This document shows positions 19,453 to 28,337 of a stretch of DNA of 64,000 nucleotides, piece by piece. The notes beneath the pieces are model-generated. The model saw nothing but the letters and a program-made list of their open reading frames with translations, had not been told where the DNA came from and did not search any database. The position numbers and the translations under genes are program-made. Numbering within the stretch: the first letter of the stretch is position 1; each line of letters starts with the position of its first letter. Source of the stretch: a virus; IMG/VR virus record IMGVR_UViG_3300024261_000006, positions 89,119 to 153,118 of that record. One strand, written 5' to 3'.

Positions 19453-21365
19453 TATTCAAACCTTATAATTAAACTTTTGTCAAATATTTGTTTTTCAAGA
19501 CCAGAAAAATAGTCTGTATAATAGAAAACAAAGCTTGCTCTTTTATTCTTGTAATTTTTAGATGCATATAGATTCAAATGATAATATTCTCCATTGTAAA
19601 TAAGCTTTGTGTAATAACCATCTTTTGAAATTATCTCTTCACCTGTGTCAACATCAAACATTGAGTAATTAACATTCCCAATATTTTCTGATATTAAGTC
19701 TACAGGAACCTTAACAGCATCATATTGTTTCTTCGTATCAATAAAACTTAACTTAAGCTGCTTGAAGTCATTGTTAACTTTCATAGACTTGTGATCTGAG
19801 TCAACAACAACTCTTACATTTCTAAATACCTCAAGATTACTATCAGGCAAGTAAAACTTAACTGTTTCTGTTTTCAGTATTATTTCGTCACTATCAACGT
19901 CACCATCTGTGTTGCTGTCATAAAAATATTTTAAAGTTATATCTACATAACCATTTTTAATCAGCTCAGCTTTAAATTTTGAATTTGATTCTGTGCTTTG
20001 AATAACATTATTTGTCAAAGCAAACTTTTTAATTCCCGGGATGTCTGAACCTTTGTAATTTTTAACTGCAGTGGCATCTATTACATTATTACTCAGTATA
20101 TTTGTTGAACCATCTGTATCTAAATATGAAAACTCTAACTTTAAGTTTGCACTAAAAGCTGTTGGAGACTTATCGATTATATTTGTTAAATAAAAATTTT
20201 CTGTATTATCTAGATATCTTTTTTTATCTTTATATGTGATAATGTCAAAGACTGTGTCTTTTATTTTCATTTCAATTTTTGGATGGTAGTTTTTATTAAA
20301 GTTATTTCTACTAGCAAACCTTTTTAAAAAATAAGTATTTGCATCAAACATGTTTTCATGATCAAAATCAATTACAAAACACTGACTTAAACTACTACCT
20401 GTATTAAGATAATGTTGAATATATGAAGTTATATCAAAAACTATGTCTTCGCTCCCATCTTCTATGTCTAATGTTGAAAAGACAGCTTGTGCTAGTAATG
20501 ATGTATCTGTCGAAGTAACAATACCTTCTTTTGTCCAGACTTTGCTTGTTTTAGTGTTAATTGTTTTAAAGTTAGCATCACCTAAATCTGAAAAGTGGAC
20601 TGTGTCCCTGCCTAAACCTTCATTAAAATCTTCATTTAAAACTCTTAGTCTTAACTTAAAGTCTTTTGGTCTTACAGATGAACTCCCAACATCTTTTAGC
20701 TTTAACTGTGCTTTAAAATTACTATTAAATGCAGAGCTTCCATAAGTAGTAACATTGTTTGTTTTAAAAGAGGCAAGATCAAATTTAAGTAATATTGACG
20801 AGTGCTCAAATCTTCTAAAAGGTGTAATGCTAAAATTGCCAGATGCATCATGTGTAACTACTCCATCACCTGATTTTCCTGCTATATTCTGTTCTAGCAG
20901 AATTTTTGAATCCTCTAATTTTGTTGCAGTAATATTAAGCTTTAAGTTTTGTTGACCATCTGGAGCAGGAGCGCCTTGATCAGATTGATTAAAGCTAGAA
21001 ACACTATTTATAGCATTTATTACTTTCTGAAGTTGATTAACACCAGCAGAAACGTTGTTAATTCCTATGATAACTCTTCCACTAGCATCAACTCTACCGT
21101 CTTCATGCGTTGAGCCACTATCTATAATAAAAACTACACTATTGTCACTACTATCTTTTAAAGTAAACGTTTTACTAGCTACAAGATCACTAGTGACATC
21201 TAATATTGTAAAAAGTGACCTAGGCTTAACGTTTTTATTTTCACCTACGATTTTAAATAAGTCAAGTGTTGATGCTTGACCAAAGTTAGCATCTACTCCT
21301 TTATTATATTGCGTTGAAAGATCTGTAACGTATGTGTCTTTTACAGCATTTTCTGTTATTATCAT
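19452..21365 (-). CDS. Baseplate protein with a DNRLRE-like module (637 aa)
   Basis: The first 45 residues (AVKDTYVTDLSTQYNKGVDA, then NFGQASTLDLF) carry the D-[ST]-Y-V ... N-x-G ... L start of a DNRLRE-type beta domain. The matching R-S/H-x-L-L-K-F-D-L core appears only near residue 190 (FEHSSILLKFDLASFK), so about 130 residues seem to be inserted within the domain. Later segments look like further beta-sandwich units. The gene starts 3 nt after the gp6-like gene ends, which supports a baseplate wedge or periphery role. The domain call is by eye. Confidence 0.65.
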   Translation of the reverse strand: MIITENAVKDTYVTDLSTQYNKGVDANFGQASTLDLFKIVGENKNVKPRSLFTILDVTSDLVASKTFTLKDSSDNSVVFIIDSGSTHEDGRVDASGRVIIGINNVSAGVNQLQKVINAINSVSSFNQSDQGAPAPDGQQNLKLNITATKLEDSKILLEQNIAGKSGDGVVTHDASGNFSITPFRRFEHSSILLKFDLASFKTNNVTTYGSSAFNSNFKAQLKLKDVGSSSVRPKDFKLRLRVLNEDFNEGLGRDTVHFSDLGDANFKTINTKTSKVWTKEGIVTSTDTSLLAQAVFSTLDIEDGSEDIVFDITSYIQHYLNTGSSLSQCFVIDFDHENMFDANTYFLKRFASRNNFNKNYHPKIEMKIKDTVFDIITYKDKKRYLDNTENFYLTNIIDKSPTAFSANLKLEFSYLDTDGSTNILSNNVIDATAVKNYKGSDIPGIKKFALTNNVIQSTESNSKFKAELIKNGYVDITLKYFYDSNTDGDVDSDEIILKTETVKFYLPDSNLEVFRNVRVVVDSDHKSMKVNNDFKQLKLSFIDTKKQYDAVKVPVDLISENIGNVNYSMFDVDTGEEIISKDGYYTKLIYNGEYYHLNLYASKNYKNKRASFVFYYTDYFSGLEKQIFDKSLIIRFE

Positions 21366-21368
21366 CTT

Positions 21369-23231
21369 TTATCCATTTCTAACAACAATATCATAGTTGT
21401 CATGCTTGAACTCAAATATTCCGCCTCTTAAGGGATAAATAAAACCATCCTGAAATTGTTGCTTTGGAGAAAAATTACTATTTGAATACTCTATGTCTAT
21501 TTCTTCTTCTTCGTCAAAGAAGTCATCCTGGAAGCTTTTTGAATTAACAATATTTTCAGGTAACGTTACTATACTAGAAACGCCATCAGTATTTAAGACT
21601 ATATTAATAATATCGTTAACATTTATAGCTTCGTTAATCTGTAAAGTTTCGAATCTCATATTCTGTATAATTCTTGATATAACGTTATCTAAAACATTTT
21701 CAACAACAAATGATGATTTTACTTTAATAGTTAATTCTATTCCAAAATTATAAATAGACGTATCTAATATATTAAAACTATCACCTAGGACTCTGTAGTT
21801 ATTTATGAAATTCTTGAGATTCATTTTTAATGCATCATTTGCATGAACGTAAAAGCCCACATTGTTTTTGCATATAACAAAAAGATCTTTTGACAGGTTA
21901 GTATATTGATTTTCTAATAATGCAATTTTATGAACTTTACCATAGTCTGATGGCATTGTATAGATTCTAGATATTAAATCTTTTTCATTTACAATTCTAT
22001 TTTGTGATACCAAAGTATTTGGTATTTGTAGTCTTAGTTCTTCTAATGTCAAGCTATTCGTTCCACCAACAGCTTCTTCTTCGTTAAAAGCATCTAGAGT
22101 TTCTGTGACACTTGAAATTATTCCATCAATATCCGCATTGCCATCACCCACATTAGGGAAAACTAATATCGGGTTGACAATTGTTTCAATTGATCCTGCT
22201 GCAACATTATGGTCTTCTCCACCTCCATAAATATACTCAATCGTCAACGTTTTGCCTGCAGGAGAAACACCTAGAGAATTAGATTTAATCAAGCTATTTG
22301 GATCTAATGATATACTCTCGCTATAACTTCTATTTTTTAAAGGAACAAGCAAATCTTCAGGGTTAGTCAAGATATTATCTTCAATTGTTTTTCCACTTCC
22401 ATTTCCAAATCTAACTGTAGAAGTATTATTTTGAAAGTTTCTTTCTACAACGTATCTAAAAGGTGCTGAAGTTGGGTACAAATAATTTTCTTTTGCATCT
22501 TCTACTTTTAAATAGACAGTATTTTGGCTTAAAAATTCAACTTCATAATATTCATTTAAATCGCTATCAACTATTTTAACAATATTTTGTACGTTTTCGT
22601 TCTGTATATTATATGATAAGAAAAAGTTTTGATTGTCTGAGTCAAAAGAAACAGTTTCAGAAGTAAAAATTCCTGACGTACATAAACCTTTCTTCTCAAG
22701 TATTAGCTTTATAGCAGCGCCATTCTCACCTTCTTCTGATATTTCTTTTACATAGTTTGATCTGAAATCAACATCTTCAGATAGTATAAAATCAATACCG
22801 TCATCAGAAATTAAAGTCGTACCTGCTTTGATTATTGGAAGCTGATTAGCATCTGGAAGCATATCATTTATGCTTGCGTCTGTATCAATGTCAACTTCAA
22901 TAAAAAATGTTACATATACACTAGACGGTGAAGCATTTCCACCTTTAACGCCTGCTTTTCTTAGATGCTTAACAATATTTGATGTACTTGTAGCTGTTTC
23001 ATAACTTAATTCGCTAAATTGTTGTTCAACATAAAAAGACAAAGAGTCACCTACAATAGCAGCAAAGTCTAACAGCATTCCTCCCAACGAACTTTCAGAA
23101 AAGTCTTGTATTTGATTTGAAAAGTTTGTATTTGCATAGTTAATCAGCTCATTTCTAAAATCTTCGAATGTTTTGTTTATATATTGATTTTTTCTTTGAT
23201 TGATTAATTTTTTAGATACGTTTATAGACAT
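21369..23231 (-). CDS. Baseplate wedge protein, baseplate-J / gp6-like
   Basis: This 620-residue protein has the features of the baseplate J/gp6 family. Its N-terminal motif FSESSLGGMLLDFAAIVGDS precedes a segment containing SFYVEQQFSELSYETATS, and a central domain reads FGNGSGKTIEDN. Further on comes LRLQIPNTLVSQNRIVNEKD, then LISRIYTMPSDYGKVHKIAL, the usual 'vtxxDye' region. In T4, gp6 forms the wedge ring that surrounds the hub. The gene is joined by TAATG to the gp25-like gene upstream, which is the common gp25-gp6 order in contractile tails. Confidence 0.85.
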   Translation of the reverse strand: MSINVSKKLINQRKNQYINKTFEDFRNELINYANTNFSNQIQDFSESSLGGMLLDFAAIVGDSLSFYVEQQFSELSYETATSTSNIVKHLRKAGVKGGNASPSSVYVTFFIEVDIDTDASINDMLPDANQLPIIKAGTTLISDDGIDFILSEDVDFRSNYVKEISEEGENGAAIKLILEKKGLCTSGIFTSETVSFDSDNQNFFLSYNIQNENVQNIVKIVDSDLNEYYEVEFLSQNTVYLKVEDAKENYLYPTSAPFRYVVERNFQNNTSTVRFGNGSGKTIEDNILTNPEDLLVPLKNRSYSESISLDPNSLIKSNSLGVSPAGKTLTIEYIYGGGEDHNVAAGSIETIVNPILVFPNVGDGNADIDGIISSVTETLDAFNEEEAVGGTNSLTLEELRLQIPNTLVSQNRIVNEKDLISRIYTMPSDYGKVHKIALLENQYTNLSKDLFVICKNNVGFYVHANDALKMNLKNFINNYRVLGDSFNILDTSIYNFGIELTIKVKSSFVVENVLDNVISRIIQNMRFETLQINEAINVNDIINIVLNTDGVSSIVTLPENIVNSKSFQDDFFDEEEEIDIEYSNSNFSPKQQFQDGFIYPLRGGIFEFKHDNYDIVVRNG

Positions 23232-23728
23232 TAAACAGATCTCCTAATTCTTAGCTCTAAACTATTTTTTCTATTTTCGAAGCCCTGAATAAAATATCTT
23301 ATAGTAACAAGCATATAATTTGCATCATTGCTATTATTTGTAACTTCTTTTGACTCAAAATCTATTAAATTAATAAAAGGAAAAAACTCTGAAACACTGC
23401 TTTGTATTTCTTCCATAACAATATTTTCTATATCGTCTAGTTCTAAGTCAGTCTTATTATATATTTCATGTAATATAGTTCCGAAGTTAGGTTTGCAAAG
23501 TAATTCGCCTTTTTTTGTCATCAAAAAAGTTTTGAAGTTGTTTGAAACTTGATCAAAAATATTTGTATTCATCTTGAATAACGATTCATATGATTTTGAA
23601 CCTCTTTCAAGCGGCATTTTAATACCTAATGGTAAAATATCACTTTTGATACTCTTTGAGTCGAGTAGTTCTTTCTCGTTTTTTTCTTGTAATGTTTGCC
23701 CTGTATTTAAAAATTTAATTTCTGACAT
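23231..23728 (-). CDS. Baseplate wedge protein, gp25-like
   Basis: A short protein of the gp25/GPW family. It carries the segments GIKMPLERGS, TFLMTKKGELLCKPNFGTIL and then HEIYNKTDLELDD, which correspond to the conserved T-x-xGE-r-x-x-p-x-F-G-x-x-L core, and ends in a beta strand with RIRR. The ATG at 23728 is preferred because a GAGGTG ribosome site precedes it. An upstream TTG in frame would add four residues but would overlap that site. In contractile tails this protein joins wedge to sheath. It lies directly upstream of the gp6-like gene. Confidence 0.85.
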   Translation of the reverse strand: MSEIKFLNTGQTLQEKNEKELLDSKSIKSDILPLGIKMPLERGSKSYESLFKMNTNIFDQVSNNFKTFLMTKKGELLCKPNFGTILHEIYNKTDLELDDIENIVMEEIQSSVSEFFPFINLIDFESKEVTNNSNDANYMLVTIRYFIQGFENRKNSLELRIRRSV

Positions 23729-23769
23729 GTTACACCTCAAACATAAATATTTAGCTTAATAAATAATAC

Positions 23770-25677
23770 TTAAGATGTTTTACTAATTTTACTTAAAATT
23801 TTATCAATATTATCTGAAATCTTTAACATTCTACTAGAAAGCTCTTCGTCTTTTTTAAGTTTTGATAAAACTATTTCGTCTGATAGCTTTTGTAATCTAT
23901 CTAAATTTGCACTATTTGCACTATTTATTGCAGACAGTAAATCTGTTACTAGACTATTTATAGTTGCTAATATTTGTGTAACTGCACCAGAAGCTGGACC
24001 AGCTGCGCCAATAATACTTGCAGATTCGCCTAACAAACTTTGAACTGTTCCGTTTAATGCAAATTCAAGTTCAGCAAAAGTATTGCTATCCATGTCAGCC
24101 TGTGTATTTTTAACTTCTTCAAAGAGCTTTTTTGTAAGATCCATGTCTTCTCTATTTACATATATCATTTCTTGAATGTACTCTTTTAGTTGTTCACCCA
24201 GCACAAGTGATTGGCTTTCTTCTCCTAAACCAATATTAACAATTGTTCCTTTACCGTTTTCAAATGTTCCTTTTTCTTTTTCTAGAGATTCGCTACCTAT
24301 AAAAATTCTATTTCCATCTATATATATGTTACCATCTTTATCTAATCTTATATATGAGTTTAATTGTCTTTCAAGATCATAAGAGAAATACTCTTTTATA
24401 AAAGAAATACTACCGGCACCCATTCTTGAAAATGTGTTGATACTATTAGATATTAAACTAATAGAAGGCATATTAAAATCTGAAATGTTTGCATAGTTAT
24501 TTTGAAAGTTATTTATATTAAACGTTAAATCTTCTTCAGATAATAAACTTGATGGTATTCCAAAAGTCATTTTTTCTAAAGAAAAACTACTCAAATTTAA
24601 ATAAATATCAAAATTGTCATTTAGGACATTATTATAATTTGCATTCTCTGAAACTAGTATTTTTGAAGAGTCATCTAATATGTCAAATGCTCCTTCATCT
24701 TTTCTATTTTTTTCAATGTTTTCTAAAGAGTACAAGTTAACATTTTTTATATTTTCTTCAAAATTTTCTTTTTCGTGAATTAACTTCGTTGGAGAAGGTG
24801 AATCACTAGAAACTAAAAGATTATAAGGTGAGTCTAAATACTTCTGGCCTTTTTGATTTATAAACAAACCAGATTTAGAATATTCGTAACCTTTACTATA
24901 TTTTCCTGGGCCGGAAACTATTTTTATTTCACCACTTCCTGCAGCGTTTCTAGCATAACTTCCATATACATCAACACCATCAGAAGTCATTTTTATAAAT
25001 GTATTATTAGATCCTTGAACAAGCAAATCTTCAGACTGATTTGTGATTTTTGGTACACAGTTATTTGTATATGAAGACAAATTATTTTCCAAGTACTCAA
25101 TTTCTCTTTTATCAAGTTCAAATGTAGATTCGCCAAAGTTTATTGAAGGTTTAACAATATTGTTTTTTTGATCAGACTTGTATGCTTTCAAGACTTTCTT
25201 TTTTCTAGCTCTTGATTCTTTTTCTTCTTCAAAGTCTTTACTCAGACGCTTGCTTGAAAAGTTTGATATAAAATCTCTATCGTTAAATGTAAAATTAGCA
25301 TCTTCAGAATGATCTAGACCATGCACTCTACTTACCCAGTATGAGTTAATAGAAAAAGCAGAATATAATTGTGAGCTTGACTCATATGGATATACCCAAA
25401 TATATTCACCACATTTTACTGGCATTTTCAAATGAGAACTGAAAAGTGGTAAGCTTATATAGTAGCCCGTTGAATCTTTTTCAACATTAGCAACTTTTTT
25501 TGAAAAAACTGTCTGATCTGGTAAAAGCTGCAAAAAGCCATGAATAGCATCAATACTATCTTCGCTTTTAGAAAATAGCTTGTTAATTAATCCTAGATTA
25601 TCAAGACTAGAATAGATTTTTTGACTATTTTGTCTGTCACTCCCTACAACATATAAACATCTTGTTTGTATAAACAT
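23770..25677 (-). CDS. Baseplate hub protein with OB-fold-like N-terminus (635 aa)
   Basis: Residues about 75-135 (STGYYISLPLFSSHLKMPVK, then CGEYIWVYPYE, and YWVSRVHGLD) look like the OB-fold of gp5/gpV-type hub spikes, with the P-x-x-G-E-x-[IV]-W-V core. The middle contains GNNTFIKMTSDGVDVYGSYA and DGNIYIDGNRIFIGS, short beta repeats seen in spike stems. The C-terminal 150 residues contain a long coiled-coil with an Ala-Gly-rich break. It neighbours gp25 and gp6 homologues. A hub/spike role fits, but the lysozyme domain of T4 gp5 is absent. Confidence 0.65.
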   Translation of the reverse strand: MFIQTRCLYVVGSDRQNSQKIYSSLDNLGLINKLFSKSEDSIDAIHGFLQLLPDQTVFSKKVANVEKDSTGYYISLPLFSSHLKMPVKCGEYIWVYPYESSSQLYSAFSINSYWVSRVHGLDHSEDANFTFNDRDFISNFSSKRLSKDFEEEKESRARKKKVLKAYKSDQKNNIVKPSINFGESTFELDKREIEYLENNLSSYTNNCVPKITNQSEDLLVQGSNNTFIKMTSDGVDVYGSYARNAAGSGEIKIVSGPGKYSKGYEYSKSGLFINQKGQKYLDSPYNLLVSSDSPSPTKLIHEKENFEENIKNVNLYSLENIEKNRKDEGAFDILDDSSKILVSENANYNNVLNDNFDIYLNLSSFSLEKMTFGIPSSLLSEEDLTFNINNFQNNYANISDFNMPSISLISNSINTFSRMGAGSISFIKEYFSYDLERQLNSYIRLDKDGNIYIDGNRIFIGSESLEKEKGTFENGKGTIVNIGLGEESQSLVLGEQLKEYIQEMIYVNREDMDLTKKLFEEVKNTQADMDSNTFAELEFALNGTVQSLLGESASIIGAAGPASGAVTQILATINSLVTDLLSAINSANSANLDRLQKLSDEIVLSKLKKDEELSSRMLKISDNIDKILSKISKTS

Positions 25678-25685
25678 AGTCTTCT

Positions 25686-26063
25686 CTAAATGCTAATTTT
25701 ACTAAAAATATCATCGTCTGATATTGTTTCTTCTTTTTCTTCTTCTTTTGCAATTAATTCAGCTAACTTAAGTATCTGATCGTTTGACTTACTCATTCTC
25801 TCAATGTACTTAGACATAATACCTCCTATATTCATATGCTCGTTTATTCCACCTTGCATTCCAATATATGCATCATTAAACATTAGCTTTGACTTCTCTC
25901 TATCTTCAAGCGCATTTTCGTATATCTCTTTCCACAGCATCTTCTTTTTGTTTTCTAGCGTGTCAATGCTGTCAAGTATGTCTGCAAAGTTCTTTATAGC
26001 ATTTTCTTTTTTTTCATTTTTGTCTAAGTTATTAGATACTTTTTCTACATCTTTATCGTTCAT
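25686..26063 (-). CDS. Small helical protein between baseplate and sigma genes
   Basis: A 125-residue, highly charged, mostly helical protein. The segment KKKMLWKEIYENALEDREKS, followed at a distance by MSKYIERMSKSNDQILKLAE, matches a small family I recall next to late-sigma genes in large phages. Cysteine is absent and there is no membrane segment. It lies 10 nt from the sigma-factor gene in the same direction and 8 nt from the hub gene, so co-transcription is likely. No biochemical role is known to me. Confidence 0.75.
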   Translation of the reverse strand: MNDKDVEKVSNNLDKNEKKENAIKNFADILDSIDTLENKKKMLWKEIYENALEDREKSKLMFNDAYIGMQGGINEHMNIGGIMSKYIERMSKSNDQILKLAELIAKEEEKEETISDDDIFSKISI

Positions 26064-26073
26064 TTAATACCTC

Positions 26074-26835
26074 TCAAAAGAAATCAAAGTCAATCTCTGA
26101 CCCGATTATTTTTCTGTAATGTTTTCTAATATTTGACAAGCTTGAAGATAATTCTGTGCTATTTAGACCTGATATTTCTCTCAAATATACGAAAACAGCC
26201 CTTTTATTTAGATAATCCAAATTTTCAACGTTGTCAAATACTTGTTGTATAGCATCAATACATCTAAAGTCTCTGTTATCTTTTAACTTAACTTTAACTT
26301 GACTTAGTATGTTTCGAAATGTAGTAGGAAATGCCTCTATTTTTATTGCATCTTCATACTCTTCAGCAACATCTTTGTCTATTTTGTTGAGCTGAGATTT
26401 TTCATAAGATGTAAAATCTGTAGGATTATCTGTAGAGACACTTCGCCTAGAATGTTTTAATAATCTTCTTGAATGAATTGTCAACCAGTTTTTAGCAACT
26501 ACATTAAAATATGAAAAAGCTTTAGTACCATTCTCAGGCTTCCACTTATATAGAGTTTCATATAAAAAAACAACACAATCATGTTTTAAATGATTAATGT
26601 CCTCTATAGAAGATTTAAACTTATAAACTGATACGAGATTGTGTACTAATTCTGTAAAAGCTGGCTGAATATGTTCAGTATAAATTTTGTCTTGTCTTCT
26701 TTTATTTTTTAACTGCTGATATTCTACAATTTTATTTTGTGTATCAAGTGTAAAATAATAATTAGACTTCTTCTTTTTCTTCTTTTTTGGTTCCTCTTTT
26801 TTGTTAGATGGTAAATCTTTCTTTTTCAAAGTCAA
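26074..26835 (-). CDS. Late-transcription sigma factor, gp55-like
   Basis: This 253-residue protein starts with a very basic tail (KKKKKKK within residues 17-23). Residues about 78-125, with HLKHDCVVFLYETLYKWKPE followed by NGTKAFSYFNVVAKNWLTIH, correspond to sigma region 2 and closely match the plan of T4 gp55. Residues about 220-245 (YLREISGLNSTELSSSLSNI, then RKHYRKI) look like a reduced region-4 helix-turn-helix. T4 gp55 directs RNA polymerase to TATAAATA late promoters, and such sequences occur at 1000, 45081 and 54384. The long central insert is not recognised. Confidence 0.8.
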   Translation of the reverse strand: MTLKKKDLPSNKKEEPKKKKKKKSNYYFTLDTQNKIVEYQQLKNKRRQDKIYTEHIQPAFTELVHNLVSVYKFKSSIEDINHLKHDCVVFLYETLYKWKPENGTKAFSYFNVVAKNWLTIHSRRLLKHSRRSVSTDNPTDFTSYEKSQLNKIDKDVAEEYEDAIKIEAFPTTFRNILSQVKVKLKDNRDFRCIDAIQQVFDNVENLDYLNKRAVFVYLREISGLNSTELSSSLSNIRKHYRKIIGSEIDFDFF

Positions 26836-26844
26836 CTCTTTTCA

Positions 26845-27162
26845 TTAAGATTCTAAATCTTCTTCACTTTCGCTTGTAATTCCTGTTTTTGTTTTTTTGT
26901 TAACTGAATTTGAAAGTCTATCTGCAACATAAATGATTGATTCTCTTACATCATAAATTTCGCTAACTATTCTTTTAACTTCTGGGCTATCAAAAAATAC
27001 AGGTATCTGCAAAATTCTACTTATGCTATTGTATTTTGCGTCTATTTCATCTAACGCATCTTCTATTGCTTCTTGTACTCTAATTAATGCAATTGCAAAT
27101 TTTATACAAAAAAACCCAAAAAAAACAATAAAAAATACAAGTACTGCTATTAAAAAACTCAT
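26845..27162 (-). CDS. Small membrane-anchored protein
   Basis: 105 residues. Residues 1-27 are a strong membrane segment (MSFLIAVLVFFIVFFGFFCI...), followed by a helical cytoplasmic-looking part (RVQEAIEDALDEIDAKYNSI) and a Lys/Ser/Glu tail. It overlaps the glycosyltransferase gene upstream by 4 nt (ATGA). A role in anchoring or membrane modification is possible but not shown by the sequence. Confidence 0.7.
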   Translation of the reverse strand: MSFLIAVLVFFIVFFGFFCIKFAIALIRVQEAIEDALDEIDAKYNSISRILQIPVFFDSPEVKRIVSEIYDVRESIIYVADRLSNSVNKKTKTGITSESEEDLES

Positions 27163-28337
27163 TGTTGTTCAATTTTCTCAAAAAATAATTTATAAGTATT
27201 CATTATAGACTCAATGCTATATTTTTGTTTAATAATTTTTGATCTTTTTACAGCAATTTCTTTGTAAAAATCATAATTATTTGCTAATTTATTCAATTCT
27301 TCAAGCATGCTTTCTCCTCTAAACTCTGCCCACTTAGGTGAAGAGTCACTATCAGTAAACATTTCATCATCTAATTTTATATCTACTAAGTCATAGTCAA
27401 CTCCAAGCAAATCTTCTTCTAAAAACTCTAAATATGATGAGTAATTTGTTGAAATTATAGGTAAACCACAAGAACTTGCTTCGACAAAAGGTAAGCCCCA
27501 ACCTTCTCCTCTAGTTCCTGAAAGCATGCACTTTACTTTTTGAGAAGAATATAAGTGCATTAAACCTTCTATGCTCAAGCTTTCACTTATAATAGATACT
27601 TTGTCTTTACATAAGTCACCAAAATTATCAAATATATCTTTGTCAATCTTTTCAAAGCACTTTTGAGAATAATTGCCCGTATTAATCTTAAGCAATAATC
27701 CAAAGTCTTTTTTGTCTCTTATAAACTCTAAAGCTGTTGATATAGTCTTATATGCATTTTTTCTATCAGATAACGTACTACTAGCTGTTATTTGACACAT
27801 TACCAATATATTGTTTTCATGTCTTAAGCAGTCAAAAATATCTTCTTTTAACTCAATTTTATCAAAGTTATCGTAATACCACTCGTTTATCACTTCAATA
27901 TCTGCATTTATGTTTACACCTTTTTCTAAAGAAGTTCTAACAAAAGCATTTCTGGTAAACATAGATGGTACTATTACATGGTCCATTTCGTTTACTTTAG
28001 AGATCCAAGATAATTTAACAATATCTGACTCAAAACCAGCTGTAATGCCTATATTTTTATTTGCTAATAAGCTCCACTCGTTCGGAATTAAAACCTGATA
28101 TGACTCATCAAAAGAAATATTGTTTTTGCTTTTAAGGCATATGTCAAATATTTCTCCAATCAAGCCATTATTAAATTCTCTGTCTAGAATCCATGAAGTA
28201 TTGCCCCATCTTGTAGGTATTGCATACAAATCTATGTCTTTTCTACTGATTAAAGCACTAAATACTTGTCTAGAATGAACACCATAACCGCTGTTAGTAA
28301 GTAGAGGCCCCTTTAATAAAACTTTTTTCTTTTTCAT
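27159..28337 (-). CDS. GT-B glycosyltransferase, family 4-like
   Basis: A 392-residue glycosyltransferase. The N-terminal segment LLKGPLLTNSGYGVHSRQVF is the acceptor-side Rossmann start with its Gly-rich loop. The C-terminal segment MLSGTRGEGWGLPFVEASSC, then GLPIISTNYS, is the E-x7-E-type donor-binding motif of GT4 enzymes. There is no signal peptide, so it acts in the cytoplasm. It overlaps the second glycosyltransferase gene by ATGA and is probably expressed with it. Phage glycosyltransferases commonly modify DNA, virion proteins or host surface sugars; the substrate cannot be told here. Confidence 0.85.
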   Translation of the reverse strand: MKKKKVLLKGPLLTNSGYGVHSRQVFSALISRKDIDLYAIPTRWGNTSWILDREFNNGLIGEIFDICLKSKNNISFDESYQVLIPNEWSLLANKNIGITAGFESDIVKLSWISKVNEMDHVIVPSMFTRNAFVRTSLEKGVNINADIEVINEWYYDNFDKIELKEDIFDCLRHENNILVMCQITASSTLSDRKNAYKTISTALEFIRDKKDFGLLLKINTGNYSQKCFEKIDKDIFDNFGDLCKDKVSIISESLSIEGLMHLYSSQKVKCMLSGTRGEGWGLPFVEASSCGLPIISTNYSSYLEFLEEDLLGVDYDLVDIKLDDEMFTDSDSSPKWAEFRGESMLEELNKLANNYDFYKEIAVKRSKIIKQKYSIESIMNTYKLFFEKIEQQ

